Origin: Candidatus Avimonas merdigallinarum
GTDB taxonomy: Bacteria; Bacillota; Clostridia; Oscillospirales; Acutalibacteraceae
Length of the DNA: 64,000 nt
NCBI GenBank assembly: GCA_904377855.1
Contig: CAJFGS010000002.1
Span: 1-64,000, forward strand
Reading direction: 5' to 3'
Shown piece after piece: positions 1 to 8,409 of this stretch (positions are counted from its first letter, which is position 1; the number at the start of each line of letters is the position of its first letter). The notes beneath the pieces are model-generated. The model made no database searches, was not told the DNA's origin, and saw only the letters and a program-made list of their open reading frames with translations. The position numbers and the translations under genes were made by a program.

Positions 1-119
1 AAAAGTATTCCCGAACAGCAGGAAACCCAATTATCATCCACTATGCATTCCAGCTGCCGGAGCAGAATGGAATGCCCGCCATCGAAGTCCTCGCACGCCA
101 TACAGCAATGACTGCTTAA
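1..119 (+). CDS. C-terminal fragment of an unidentified protein (cut by window edge)
   Basis: A reading frame open from the left edge stops at TAA 117-119. Its last residues include IIIHYAFQLPEQ and AIEVLARHTA. Codon use is less GC-rich at third positions than in the genes that follow. No family is recognised, and other frames are also open over this short stretch, so the frame choice is uncertain. A weak hairpin with a T-run lies downstream at 181-211. Confidence 0.3.
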   Translation, partial: KYSRTAGNPIIIHYAFQLPEQNGMPAIEVLARHTAMTA

Positions 120-125
120 AAAGCA

Positions 126-156
126 GTCCCCGGAAGGCACAATACCTTCCGGGGAC
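126..156 (-). terminator. Hairpin terminator downstream of the O-acetylation operon
   Basis: A 12-bp perfect stem (126-137 with 145-156) has a 7-nt loop. Read on the minus strand it is followed by TGCTTTTTAAG, so it best fits termination of the operon whose last stop codon is at 292. Confidence 0.55.
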
Positions 157-180
157 ATACTACATACATTCTCCCTTAAC

Positions 181-211
181 GATATCCCGCAATTTGCCGG
201 GGGTATTTTTT
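181..211 (+). terminator. Possible weak intrinsic terminator
   Basis: An imperfect GC stem around 184-206 is followed by TATTTTTT on the plus strand. It would serve the partial gene ending at 119. The stem has mismatches, so confidence is low. Confidence 0.3.
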
Positions 212-291
212 CGCTTTATATCGGCCGGGCTGCCTGGCGCATAACGCCCATCCAGTCCGAAAATCGCCGCACAGCTTCCTCCGGAAGCGGT

Positions 292-1425
292 TTACTGCGG
301 GGAGATGTTGGCGGCGTACTGGTCCACCGCAAAGTTGGGGAGGTTGTACAGGGCCAGCAGATCGGTTGCGCCGTTCTCCCTGGCGTAGGCGGCGATATCC
401 TCCTTGAAGTACCGGGGATCGATCACCAGGATCCGCTCATAGTGGGCGACCAGGAAGGGGACGAAGCAGTGGGCGTAGGAATCCTGCACCAGCAGGAGCA
501 CCCGCCCGTTTTTTGTCCCCGTGGTGATTTCCACCTTCGCATGGTTCCCGCCGAGGAAATAGGAATATTTATCCTTTTGGCTTAAGAATTCCTCTTTGTA
601 CAGGGAATCCTCCACCGTACCGTCGTCGTACGTCACCGAAACCTCGATCGGCTGGACGGGGACATAGGCCGTGACGCTGTCCGGCTTTATGGTGGGGAGG
701 TTGGCCTTGGAATACAGCGTCCCGTAAAACGAATCCGACACCGTTTCCTCCCGGAAAGCGTCGGCCGGGAGGGGGGACAGCCCGTTCTGCTCCGCCCAGG
801 CCGCGTAAACCAGATACGCGGCCTGCGTGGTCCAATGATGGTCGGTGCGGTAGTAAAGCGGGGTATCGGTATGGCTTTTCAGCAGCGCGGTGGCGTCGTG
901 CAGCGGGGCGTCGTCCTTGAGCAGCGCGGCCGCCGTCTCCATGGCGGCCGCCTGGTCCGGCACCGGCGCAAAGGCCGGGAGCTTGTCGGTCAGGATAGCG
1001 GACGCCGTGGGGATGAGCAGGGTGGAAGCGTGGAAATCCGGGTTTTCCGCTTTCAGCGCCCGGGCCAGCGCCGCCACCGCCTGTGCGTTCCGGACGAGCC
1101 GGTCTTCGTCGATGGCCTCCCCCATGTCAAACAGGGTGCCGTCCTTGCCGAAATAGACCCGCTGGTTGTCCTTTTTCTGCATCGCCAGCTCCGCCAGCGT
1201 TTTCAGCCCGATCCACCCGTCCCGCCCGACGAACTGATCGGCGGTGTATTTTTCAAAATCCTGCGAAAATTTCCCCGAGGCAATGTCCTCCAAATCGGGG
1301 GAGGGGAGCGTCTGGAGATACCGGTTTTCGCTTTCGGAAAATTCCTTCTGCGGAACGAGGAGGTTGACGATGGATACGCCGAACAGCAGGACGACGAAGC
1401 CAATCGAGATTACTTTTTTATTCAA
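292..1425 (-). CDS. DHHW family protein, AlgJ/AlgX-like partner of MBOAT O-acetyltransferase
   Basis: The protein has 377 residues. It starts TTG (MNKKVISIG), with GGAAAGGCGGG just upstream. A single N-terminal hydrophobic segment (about residues 5-25) acts as signal anchor. The family signature is the YYRTDHHWT motif near residue 195, preceded by conserved ENRYL and GRDGW elements. Proteins of this family resemble AlgJ/AlgX/PatB, which act outside the membrane and pass acetyl groups delivered by an MBOAT protein to an exopolysaccharide or wall polymer. It is the last gene of a four-gene minus-strand set and lies 46 bp after the MBOAT gene. Whether it is catalytic or only binds polymer cannot be told from sequence. 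The family call is firm; the substrate is unknown. Confidence 0.85.
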   Translation of the reverse strand: MNKKVISIGFVVLLFGVSIVNLLVPQKEFSESENRYLQTLPSPDLEDIASGKFSQDFEKYTADQFVGRDGWIGLKTLAELAMQKKDNQRVYFGKDGTLFDMGEAIDEDRLVRNAQAVAALARALKAENPDFHASTLLIPTASAILTDKLPAFAPVPDQAAAMETAAALLKDDAPLHDATALLKSHTDTPLYYRTDHHWTTQAAYLVYAAWAEQNGLSPLPADAFREETVSDSFYGTLYSKANLPTIKPDSVTAYVPVQPIEVSVTYDDGTVEDSLYKEEFLSQKDKYSYFLGGNHAKVEITTGTKNGRVLLLVQDSYAHCFVPFLVAHYERILVIDPRYFKEDIAAYARENGATDLLALYNLPNFAVDQYAANISPQ

Positions 1426-1471
1426 ATCGATTCCCGCCTTTCCGCCCCTTCGGGGCCTGCCGCCCTTCCCG

Positions 1472-2896
1472 TCAGAAACGGAAATAGAGGAAGGGGTTAT
1501 AGGAGGCGTCCACCAGGTAGGCGACGCTTAATACCGAGATTGCCAGAAGGACGACCCCCGCGCCGGCGGTCGAAACCGCCGAATGGCTTGCCAGCCGCCC
1601 GTTTTCCAGCCGGGCCACCGCCCGCTTGGGCCAGTTGGTGCAGCCAACGGCGCAGATCAGCAGGAGCAGCCCGTTGGTCAGCAGGAGGTAGAGGGAGCGG
1701 GCGTCGAAAAGCCCGGCGCCGTGCGCGCCGAACATGGAGCCGATAAAGGAAAGGCCGGCCGGCAGGCTGTCAAACGCGAAAAGCGCCCAGCTGAGGATCA
1801 CCATCAGCATGGTGTAGATGCGGGCGACGATCCCCGGCGCCTTCTGAAGCCATTTCAGCAGGAACAGCTTTTCCGCCATCAGCAGCACCCCGAAGAAAAG
1901 CCCCCATACCACAAAGTTCCAGCTCGCCCCGTGCCAGATGCCGGTCAGCAGCCAGACCACCAGGATGTTGCGGATCTGCAGGGGGAGGCCCTTCCGGTTC
2001 CCGCCCAGGGGGATATAGACGTAATCCCGGAACCAGGTGCTCAGGGAGATATGCCAGCGCCGCCAGAATTCGGTAATGCTTTTGGACATATAGGGGTAGT
2101 TGAAGTTTTCCAGGAAGGTGAAGCCGAACATTTTCCCCAGCCCGATCGCCATGTCCGAATAGCCGGAAAAGTCGAAATAGATCTGGAAGGTGTAGGCCAG
2201 GATGCCGATCCACGCGGTCAGCACCGGCACCTCGTCCGGCGCCAGGGCGGAAATCTGGGACCAGACCACCCCGGCGGTATTGGCCAGCAGTACCTTTTTG
2301 CCCAGCCCCGTGACGAACCGGCGGACGCCGTCCCCGAACAGGTCAAAGCTTTCCGTCCGGTTGTTCAGTTGCTGGTCGATCGTCTTGTACTGTACGATCG
2401 GCCCGGCAATAAGCTGGGGGAAAAGGGCGACGTAGGTGCCGAAGGAGACGATATTCCGCTGCGCCTGCACATCCCCGCGGTACACGTCGATGACATAGGA
2501 CAGCGACTGGAAGGTGTAGAAGGAGATGCCGATCGGCAGCGCCAGTTCCAGCAGGGGGATGGAGACGCCGGGGATGGCGTTCAGGTTCCCTATCAGGAAA
2601 TTGGCATACTTGAAGAAGCCGAGGGTGGCGAGGTTCAGCACGACGGCGACAATCAGGGTGATGCGCGCCGCCCGGATGTTTCCGGCGTCCTTCTTGCTCT
2701 GGATAATCCGGCCCAGCACGTAATCCGCCACGATGACGGCGATCATGATCACCACGTAGACCGGCTCGCCCCAGGCGTAGAAAAACAGGCTGACCGCAAG
2801 CAGCAGCGCGTTTTTTAGCTTTTTCGGCACAAGGAAATACAGGAGAAGCACGGCCGCCAAAAAATAGAAAAGGAAAAGCAGGCTGCTGAATACCAT
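1472..2896 (-). CDS. MBOAT family membrane O-acyltransferase (AlgI/DltB-like)
   Basis: A 474-residue polytopic membrane protein with about ten hydrophobic segments. It carries the MBOAT hallmarks: SGYSDMAIGLG, the FWRRWHISLSTWFRDY stretch, and the invariant catalytic histidine His322 in TGIWHGASW. It starts ATG after a GAGGT ribosome site. MBOAT proteins of this branch move an acyl group, usually acetyl, from the cytoplasm to an extracellular acceptor protein or polymer. The flanking SGNH and DHHW proteins are the expected partners, so the set most likely O-acetylates a surface polysaccharide or peptidoglycan. The DltB role (D-alanylation) is unlikely because dltA, dltC and dltD are absent nearby. 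Confidence 0.92.
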   Translation of the reverse strand: MVFSSLLFLFYFLAAVLLLYFLVPKKLKNALLLAVSLFFYAWGEPVYVVIMIAVIVADYVLGRIIQSKKDAGNIRAARITLIVAVVLNLATLGFFKYANFLIGNLNAIPGVSIPLLELALPIGISFYTFQSLSYVIDVYRGDVQAQRNIVSFGTYVALFPQLIAGPIVQYKTIDQQLNNRTESFDLFGDGVRRFVTGLGKKVLLANTAGVVWSQISALAPDEVPVLTAWIGILAYTFQIYFDFSGYSDMAIGLGKMFGFTFLENFNYPYMSKSITEFWRRWHISLSTWFRDYVYIPLGGNRKGLPLQIRNILVVWLLTGIWHGASWNFVVWGLFFGVLLMAEKLFLLKWLQKAPGIVARIYTMLMVILSWALFAFDSLPAGLSFIGSMFGAHGAGLFDARSLYLLLTNGLLLLICAVGCTNWPKRAVARLENGRLASHSAVSTAGAGVVLLAISVLSVAYLVDASYNPFLYFRF

Positions 2897-3046
2897 GGGA
2901 TTACCTCACGTTTTTGCAAAATTCATGGGGAGAGGCGCGGGCGGCGGGCCGCCTCCAAAAGGCCAGCGGCCTCGGTTCCACGCAAAGCCGCCGGCCTATG
3001 CAAAGCCGCGGCCGCCCAGCCCCTGGGCCGGCTGCCGGCGGGGCAC

Positions 3047-3520
3047 TTATCCTTTGGTGTATTCGTCAATGCATTTTTCCGCCGCGTCGTTGTCGTCCGA
3101 CACGCAGAGGATGACGTATTTGCCGGTGGTGACGATGACCGGGTCGTTCAGCTTTTTCTGTTCTTCCGGGTTATAATCCTCGAAGGCGGATTTCTGGTCG
3201 GCAATCCGCTCGTCCACCGCCGTCTTGATCCGGCCGGCCGCGGCCTCGTCCGTCCCTTCGAACACGGCGATTTCCTCCGCCGTCGCGCCCGAACTGACAT
3301 AGACCTTCTTCGCGGCGATATCCGTCTCGTCGATATTATAGAAGTTCAGCAGCGCGGCGTCGTTCGGCTCGGCCAGCTCGTCCGAGAAGGGGACCGCCGC
3401 CTTGAGCGCGTCCGCGAGCGCGGCGACGTCGATGGTCACGTCCTTTGGCTCCTCCTGGCAGCCGGTGAGAAGCAGGGCGGCCGTCAGCAGGGAGAGCAGG
3501 GCACAGCAGATTTTTTTCAT
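3047..3520 (-). CDS. DUF4358 lipoprotein
   Basis: A 157-residue precursor with a lipoprotein signal peptide. The lipobox is LLTGC with Cys21 as the predicted lipidated residue. The mature part is a small acidic domain with the layout of DUF4358 (internal VYVSSGATAEEIAVFEG; C-terminal YVILCVSDD). It sits between the SGNH and MBOAT genes on the same strand, a pairing I recall as common in Clostridia. Its biochemical role is unknown. Being anchored outside the membrane beside a putative acetyl-transfer system, it may be an accessory or regulatory subunit. That last step is inference from position only. Confidence 0.75.
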   Translation of the reverse strand: MKKICCALLSLLTAALLLTGCQEEPKDVTIDVAALADALKAAVPFSDELAEPNDAALLNFYNIDETDIAAKKVYVSSGATAEEIAVFEGTDEAAAGRIKTAVDERIADQKSAFEDYNPEEQKKLNDPVIVTTGKYVILCVSDDNDAAEKCIDEYTKG

Positions 3521-3579
3521 TTTCGTCCATCCTTTCCAATTTCAGTCACAAGGATCCATGCGGCGCAGGCAGCTGCGGC

Positions 3580-4485
3580 TTACTCCGGGATATAGGACGC
3601 CGCGTCGGTGTGGGTTTTCAGGTAGTCGAGCCATTTCAGGCAGTATGTCTTGTTCAGGTGGACGCCGTCGGTGGTGGCGTCCGCCGGCAGGCAGCCGTTT
3701 TCGTCCTCCACAGCCTCCTGCACGTTCAGGTAGGCGGCCCCCTTTTCACGGCAGAGGTCCTTGAGCATGGCGTTGTACTCGGCGATGCGGTCGTTGTTGA
3801 CATGATCGCCCTTCGCGGAACGGGCAGCCGTCACCGGGAGGATCGACTGGACGAAGATATCCGCGTCCGGCGAGGTCTCCTTGATCCGGTCGATCAAGTC
3901 GCCGTACTGGTCGACGAACACCTGCGGATAGGTCCAGCCCAGCTCATTGACGCCGAGCATGATATACACCTTGCCGAACTGCCGCATCCCCAGCGCATCG
4001 TTTACCGAATATTCCTGATTGTCCAGCTTCACCGTCTTTGAATTGAACACCTGGCTGATATTCAGGCCCTTGGAGGTGAAGTTCGTGGCATTCCCCGGCC
4101 CGGCATACAGGAGAAGGCCCTGGGTCCGGGAATCGCCGATAAAGCAGGCGTCCGCAAAATAGGAATCGTCCACGGCGGCGGGGACCGTGGGCGCCGTGGT
4201 AGCCTCCGTCGTGGGAACTTCTGTCGTGGTGGGCGCCTGGGTTGTCGTCTCCGCCGCGGATGTCTGGGTCGTCGTCTCCCCGGAGGTGGAGGAACCGCCG
4301 GACGGCGTGGCGGAGGAATCGTCGGACGGCGAAGCGCCTCCCGCACAGCCCCGCACCAGAAAAACGATGGCGACAATCAGGGCGGCCAGCGCCACTGCGA
4401 TCCCGCCGAGAATCAGCCGGCGCTGGCGCCGGTGGCGGCGTACCCGGGGGGAGAGCGGCTGCTTATGGAAATTTTTATTGTTCAT
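3580..4485 (-). CDS. Membrane-anchored SGNH/GDSL hydrolase or acetyltransferase
   Basis: About 301 residues from the ATG at 4485; an ATG three codons upstream lacks a ribosome site. Order: a basic N-terminus, one transmembrane segment (about 25-45), a Thr-rich linker (about 55-95, repeated TTT/TTE), then an extracellular SGNH domain. Catalytic elements visible are FIGDSRTQG with Ser119, a GVNE block (family GxND), and DGVH with Asp273 and His276. Such proteins are esterases or, next to MBOAT proteins, O-acetyltransferases acting on surface glycans. It is the first gene of the four-gene cluster and probably sets its promoter. The Thr-rich linker resembles that of the PrsA-like lipoprotein at 57.5 kb. 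Confidence 0.88.
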   Translation of the reverse strand: MNNKNFHKQPLSPRVRRHRRQRRLILGGIAVALAALIVAIVFLVRGCAGGASPSDDSSATPSGGSSTSGETTTQTSAAETTTQAPTTTEVPTTEATTAPTVPAAVDDSYFADACFIGDSRTQGLLLYAGPGNATNFTSKGLNISQVFNSKTVKLDNQEYSVNDALGMRQFGKVYIMLGVNELGWTYPQVFVDQYGDLIDRIKETSPDADIFVQSILPVTAARSAKGDHVNNDRIAEYNAMLKDLCREKGAAYLNVQEAVEDENGCLPADATTDGVHLNKTYCLKWLDYLKTHTDAASYIPE

Positions 4486-4578
4486 AGCTGTCATCCTAAT
4501 AACAAATTTTTATGCCGGCGCCCGTATTTAGTATAGGGACGATTCCGGCGGAACATACAGGGGTTGGAAAGAAGAACA

Positions 4579-4611
4579 CCACCAGGGAGGAAATGCTTCC
4601 TTCCCCGGTGG
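4579..4611 (-). terminator. Terminator after glycyl-tRNA synthetase gene
   Basis: Nearly perfect stem (4579-4592 with 4597-4611, loop ATGC). The minus-strand 3' flank is T-rich (GTGTTCTTCTTTCC). Confidence 0.65.
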
Positions 4612-4637
4612 CATTCCTATCTTCTTTTCTTCGGAAA

Positions 4638-6011
4638 TCAGTAGGCGATTTTCCGGGCGATATACGCCGCCAGCTCGTCGATGGCCACCCGCTCCTGCTG
4701 CATGGTATCGCGGTCCCGCACCGTCACGCAGCGATCCTCCAGCGAGTCGAAGTCAAAGGTCACGCAGAACGGCGTGCCGATCTCGTCCTCCCGGCGGTAC
4801 CGCTTGCCAATGGAGCCGGCGTCGTCATAATCGACCATAAACTGCTTGGCCAGCATGTCGTGGATCTTCAGCGCCTCGTCCCCCAGTTTCTTGGACAGGG
4901 GGAGGACCGCCGCCTTAAACGGCGCGATCGCCGGGTGCAGGCGGAGCACCACGCGGGTATCCTTTTCGTCCACGACCTCCTCGTCGTACGCGTCGCACAG
5001 GAAGGCCAGCACCACGCGGTCGGCGCCGAGGGACGGCTCAATGACGTAGGGGATATACCGCTCGTTGGTTTCCGGGTCGAAATAATCCAGCTTCTGGCCG
5101 GAGACCTCGGAATGCCGGCTCAAATCGTAATCGGTGCGGTCGGCGATGCCCCACAGTTCGCCCCACCCGAAGGGGAAGAGGAACTCGAAGTCGGTGGTCG
5201 CCTTGGAATAGTGGGACAGCTCCTTCTGCTCGTGGTCGCGCAGCCGGAGGTTCTCCTCCCGCATCCCCAGGCCGAGCAGCCACTGGCGGCAGTATTCCTT
5301 CCAGTAGGCGAACCAGTCGAGGTCGGTGCCCGGCTTGCAGAAAAACTCCAGTTCCATCTGCTCAAACTCGCGGGTGCGGAAGGTGAAGTTGCCGGGAGTG
5401 ATTTCGTTGCGGAAGCTCTTGCCTATCTGCGCCACGCCGAACGGGACCTTCCGCCGGGTGCTGCGCTGGATGTTCTGGAAGTTGACGAAAATCCCCTGGG
5501 CGGTCTCGGGGCGGAGGTACAGCTCGTTCTTCGCGTCCTCGGTCACGCCCTGGAAAGTTTTGAACATCAGGTTGAAGGTGCGGATATCGGTGAAATTATG
5601 CTCGCCGCATTCGGGGCAGTTGATCCCGTGCTCGTCGATGTAATTCTTCATCTCGGCAAAGCTCCAGCCCGCCGGATTCACGCCCGTATCCTCAATCAGC
5701 TTGTCCGCGCGGTGGCGGGTCTTGCAGCTTTTGCAGTCCATGAGGGGGTCGGAAAAATTCCCCACATGGCCGGAGGCCACCCACACCTGCGGGTTCATGA
5801 GGATTGCGCTGTCCAGCCCGACGTTGGTGGGGCTTTCCTGCACGAATTTCTTCCACCAGGCGCGCTTGACGTTGTTCTTCAATTCCACGCCGAGCGGCCC
5901 GTAGTCCCAGGTATTGGAAAGGCCGCCGTATATGTCCGAACCGGGGTAAACAAAGCCCCGGCCTTTGCACAAAGCGACGATTTTATCCATGGTCTTTTCC
6001 GCGTTGTTCAT
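4638..6011 (-). CDS. glyQS: Glycine--tRNA ligase, single-chain dimeric type
   Basis: A 457-residue class II synthetase of the bacterial/eukaryotic alpha2 type. It charges tRNA-Gly with glycine in the cytoplasm. Near the N-terminus [20 protein letters not shown] is typical. Two CxxC pairs (CKSC, CPEC) bracket the insertion, followed by RPETAQGIF and the motif 2 segment [12 protein letters not shown]. The C-terminal anticodon-binding domain begins near [14 protein letters not shown]. Length is normal. It is a single gene between terminators, with its own promoter 70-100 bp upstream. No T-box was found in the leader, although the thrS gene in this window has one. Confidence 0.96.
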   Translation of the reverse strand: MNNAEKTMDKIVALCKGRGFVYPGSDIYGGLSNTWDYGPLGVELKNNVKRAWWKKFVQESPTNVGLDSAILMNPQVWVASGHVGNFSDPLMDCKSCKTRHRADKLIEDTGVNPAGWSFAEMKNYIDEHGINCPECGEHNFTDIRTFNLMFKTFQGVTEDAKNELYLRPETAQGIFVNFQNIQRSTRRKVPFGVAQIGKSFRNEITPGNFTFRTREFEQMELEFFCKPGTDLDWFAYWKEYCRQWLLGLGMREENLRLRDHEQKELSHYSKATTDFEFLFPFGWGELWGIADRTDYDLSRHSEVSGQKLDYFDPETNERYIPYVIEPSLGADRVVLAFLCDAYDEEVVDEKDTRVVLRLHPAIAPFKAAVLPLSKKLGDEALKIHDMLAKQFMVDYDDAGSIGKRYRREDEIGTPFCVTFDFDSLEDRCVTVRDRDTMQQERVAIDELAAYIARKIAY

Positions 6012-6083
6012 GGGAAGTCCATCCTTTCACGGAGGCGCGCCCGCCCCCGCCGTGTTGAGAGTTGAGAAACCGCTACTCTTCTT

Positions 6084-6112
6084 ATAGTAAACAAAGTGCG
6101 GGGAAAAGTCAA
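6084..6112 (-). promoter_or_regulatory. Sigma-A-type promoter of glyQS
   Basis: On the minus strand TTGACT is followed by a 17-bp spacer and TACTAT, about 70 bp before the start codon. Confidence 0.65.
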
Positions 6113-6568
6113 TGTTTCCCATGGAATATTTCCGCAAAAACGCCGCCTGCACTCCGGCAGGCCGGCGGATTGGCCCGGCGACCCGCCCGTCGCTTCTGCC
6201 GCGCGCGGTTTTTCGGGCGGGCAGCCCGGCCCCCTCCCGGCAGCCGCGGCTTTTGCCGCCGCTCCCCCGGAAGTGGCGGGCGGATTCGGGCGGCGGGGCC
6301 GGCTCCGCCGGCGGGACCGGGGGAGCGCGCAGGCCCTATGCGGGCCGATTGCCGGCAGGCGTCTCAAACGCGCTGGAACGGATCCCGCGCGCAGCCTTTG
6401 CCCCGCGGCCTGTGAACGGGCGGGTACCGTTCTAACGAACCCAGCGGAAGTTTCCTATATATGTTATATTATATATCGAAATATTAAAGCTGAAGGCCCC
6501 TCGTTAACAGCTTGCCCCGCCCGATACGGGAAGCAGCCGCTTTTTGCGGGGCGCCGTTCCCGCGGTCA

Positions 6569-6620
6569 ACGAAAAGGGGCGGCCGCAAAGCGCTTCCTTT
6601 TGCAGCCGTCCCTTTTTCGT
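6569..6620 (-). terminator. Terminator of the spoIIA operon
   Basis: A long imperfect hairpin of about 22 bp (6569-6590 with 6597-6620) lies directly downstream of sigF and ends in CCCCTTTTCGT on the minus strand. Its arm contains GCTGCAAAAGGAA, which also occurs in the hairpin at 30699-30748. Confidence 0.7.
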
Positions 6621-6665
6621 AAGCCTTGCGATGCAGGGCGGCCCGCGCCCTGTTCCGGCCGTCTC

Positions 6666-7325
6666 CTAGCCGATGAGTTTTTCCCGCATCTGGAGAAGCA
6701 GTGCACGCTCCCGGCGGGAGACCTGCACCTGCGTCATGCCGAGCTTGTCCGCGGTGGCCTGCTGGGTGTTGCTCTGGAGGTACCGCAGCACGATAAGTTC
6801 CCGATCCCGGGGCGCAAGCTCCCCCAGCACCTGCCGCAGGGCGAGGCGGTCGGTGAGCAGCTCGTCCGGGGGCGAGACCGGCACGTCGATCTGATCCCCT
6901 TCGTCCTCCTCCCCCGAACGGGTGAGGGAGAGCGGGGGCAGGGACGCGCCCATGGCCTCCGCGGCCTGTTCCCGCTCCACCCCGAGCAGATCGGCCATCT
7001 CACTGACGGTGGGCTCCCGGCCCTGCGCGCTGGTGAAGTGTTCCCGCTCCCTCGCCGCTTTCATCGACAGCTCCTTGAGGGAGCGGCTGACTTTTACCGT
7101 CCCGCCGTCCCGGAAAAGGCGGCGGATTTCGCCCAGGATCACCGGCACCGCATAGGTGGAAAATTTCAGGCCCCGTTCCTCGTCAAACCCGTCGGCGGCC
7201 TTCACCAGCCCGACGCAGCCGGCCTGGAACAGATCGTCGTATTCGATCCCCCGTCCGCTGAAACGCCGCGCGCAGGAGTGGACCAGCCCGATGTTCTCAC
7301 AGATGAAATCTTCCCGCCGGCTCAC
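6666..7325 (-). CDS. sigF: RNA polymerase sporulation sigma factor SigF
   Basis: A 219-residue sigma-70 family protein. Region 2 includes EYDDLFQAGCVGLVKA and the RGLKFSTYAVPVILGEIRR stretch typical of forespore sigma factors. Region 3 contains PTVSEMADLLG. Region 4 ends in the helix-turn-helix NTQQATADKLGMTQVQVSRR. It directs early forespore transcription once released from SpoIIAB. It starts GTG and overlaps the spoIIAB stop by 4 nt (GTGA), so the two are translationally coupled. It is the third gene of the conserved spoIIAA-spoIIAB-sigF operon, which shows that the organism has the core of endospore development. Confidence 0.95.
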   Translation of the reverse strand: MSRREDFICENIGLVHSCARRFSGRGIEYDDLFQAGCVGLVKAADGFDEERGLKFSTYAVPVILGEIRRLFRDGGTVKVSRSLKELSMKAAREREHFTSAQGREPTVSEMADLLGVEREQAAEAMGASLPPLSLTRSGEEDEGDQIDVPVSPPDELLTDRLALRQVLGELAPRDRELIVLRYLQSNTQQATADKLGMTQVQVSRRERALLLQMREKLIG

Positions 7326-7780
7326 GACGGCTTTGCCCCGTTCTGGGCGGATTCGCGGGGGGCTATGTATTTTTCCAGGACGACGGACGTCCCCTTCCCC
7401 TTCCTGGAAGAGACCCGCAACCGGTCGGTGAAGCTCTCCATGACCGAAAAGCCGAGGCCGGAGCGTTCTTCCCCGCCGGTGGTGAACAGCGGCTCCATGG
7501 CCTGCCGGACGTCGGCGATGCCGCAGCCCTTGTCCCGGATTTTGATGACAATCCGCCCGTCTTCATACAGGCGGGCCGACAGGTAAATCGTCCCGATGGT
7601 GTCCGGGTAGGCGTGGACGATGCAGTTGGTCACCGCCTCCGAAACCGCGGTGCGGATGTCGGCCAGCTCGTCCACCGCGGGATCCAGCTGGGAGACGAAG
7701 GCGGCGACCACCGCCCGGGCAAAGCCTTCGTTGGCCGACCGGCTGGGAAAATTCAGCTTCATTTCATTGAGTGGTTTCAT
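7322..7780 (-). CDS. spoIIAB: Anti-sigma F factor and serine kinase SpoIIAB
   Basis: About 152 residues from MKPLNEMKL at 7780. An ATG four codons upstream lacks proper ribosome-site spacing, whereas GGAG lies 7 nt before 7780. It is a GHKL-fold kinase: N-box EAVTNCIVHAYP, G1 box IRDKGCGIADV, and the G2 region TTGGEERSGLGFSVM. It binds and inhibits SigF and phosphorylates SpoIIAA. The C-terminal tail is slightly longer than usual. It is coupled to sigF by overlap and follows spoIIAA by about 50 bp. Confidence 0.95.
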   Translation of the reverse strand: MKPLNEMKLNFPSRSANEGFARAVVAAFVSQLDPAVDELADIRTAVSEAVTNCIVHAYPDTIGTIYLSARLYEDGRIVIKIRDKGCGIADVRQAMEPLFTTGGEERSGLGFSVMESFTDRLRVSSRKGKGTSVVLEKYIAPRESAQNGAKPS

Positions 7781-7832
7781 GGCAAACTCCATTTCTCCGC
7801 GGCCTTCCCTTCCGCGGTTGTTATTTGACGGG

Positions 7833-8171
7833 TTACAGGCCGGCAGGCTCGTCTTCCCCCGGCGCGTCCTTCAGCACGCCCAGCCGATCCAGCCCGGCCA
7901 GACGTAGGACCTTCCGGATCCGCTCGGACGCGCCGGCAACTTCCAGCGTGCCGCCGTACAGCTGCATCAGGCGAAACCGCCCCATGATCAGCCCGACGCC
8001 GGAACTGTCCATAAAGCTGATCCCCCCGAAATCCAGGCGAAGGCGGGACGGCTTCAGCCGTTCCACCGCCGCGTCGATCTCCTCCCGCATGCGGCGGGCG
8101 GAATGGTGGTCGATTTCCCCCGAAAGCCAGACCGTCAGGCCGTCGGACGAGTGTTCCATGCGCAATGCCAT
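7833..8171 (-). CDS. spoIIAA: Anti-anti-sigma F factor SpoIIAA
   Basis: A 112-residue STAS-domain protein. The phosphorylation motif MDSSGVGLIMG carries Ser57, equivalent to Ser58 of the Bacillus protein. Unphosphorylated SpoIIAA displaces SigF from SpoIIAB; SpoIIAB phosphorylates it and SpoIIE reverses this. It is the first gene of the operon, with AAAGGGG about 11 nt before ATG. No clear sigma-H promoter could be read in the 80 bp upstream, which are very GC-rich. Confidence 0.93.
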   Translation of the reverse strand: MALRMEHSSDGLTVWLSGEIDHHSARRMREEIDAAVERLKPSRLRLDFGGISFMDSSGVGLIMGRFRLMQLYGGTLEVAGASERIRKVLRLAGLDRLGVLKDAPGEDEPAGL

Positions 8172-8256
8172 ATGTATGTTTACCCCTTTCCTCCATGCGT
8201 CGGCCCTGCGGCCCCGCCTGTGGGCCCCGCATCGTTTCCGTACCTAGTGTGCGCAG

Positions 8257-8290
8257 AAAAAAAGCCCCTATCCCATAGGATAGGAGCTTG
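8257..8290 (-). terminator. Terminator of folC
   Basis: Stem 8262-8273 with 8278-8289, loop CATA, followed on the minus strand by a run of seven T. Confidence 0.85.
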
Positions 8291-8409
8291 TCCGTAAAAT
8301 TTATGACGAATTTGGGCGCAGGGCGGAATTTTTCCGTCCTTCCCGTTTTGTCCCCGAGCCGGGAAAACGGCCCGCCCCGTCTGCCGGGGCAGAAGGCGGG
8401 ACGGCCGCG

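Larger units (their letters stand above)
6012..6665. other. 654-bp gap between glyQS and sigF
   Basis: The gap holds the glyQS promoter (6084-6112) and the sigF terminator (6569-6620). Between them is GC-rich DNA with an AT-rich patch near 6455-6490. Open frames there have no credible ribosome sites or recognisable products, so no gene is called. Confidence 0.6.

Noticed and set aside
1472..2896. DltB role for the MBOAT protein
   Set aside because: No dltA, dltC or dltD nearby; the SGNH and DHHW partners fit O-acetylation better.
4512..6065. Long open frame of over 500 codons on the plus strand opposite glyQS
   Set aside because: Shadow frame caused by high GC; no ribosome site and no family. 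The minus-strand product is a full GlyRS.
6012..6112. Possible T-box before glyQS
   Set aside because: The conserved T-box sequence and a terminator are not present in the short leader; the same was checked for valS (25858-26020).
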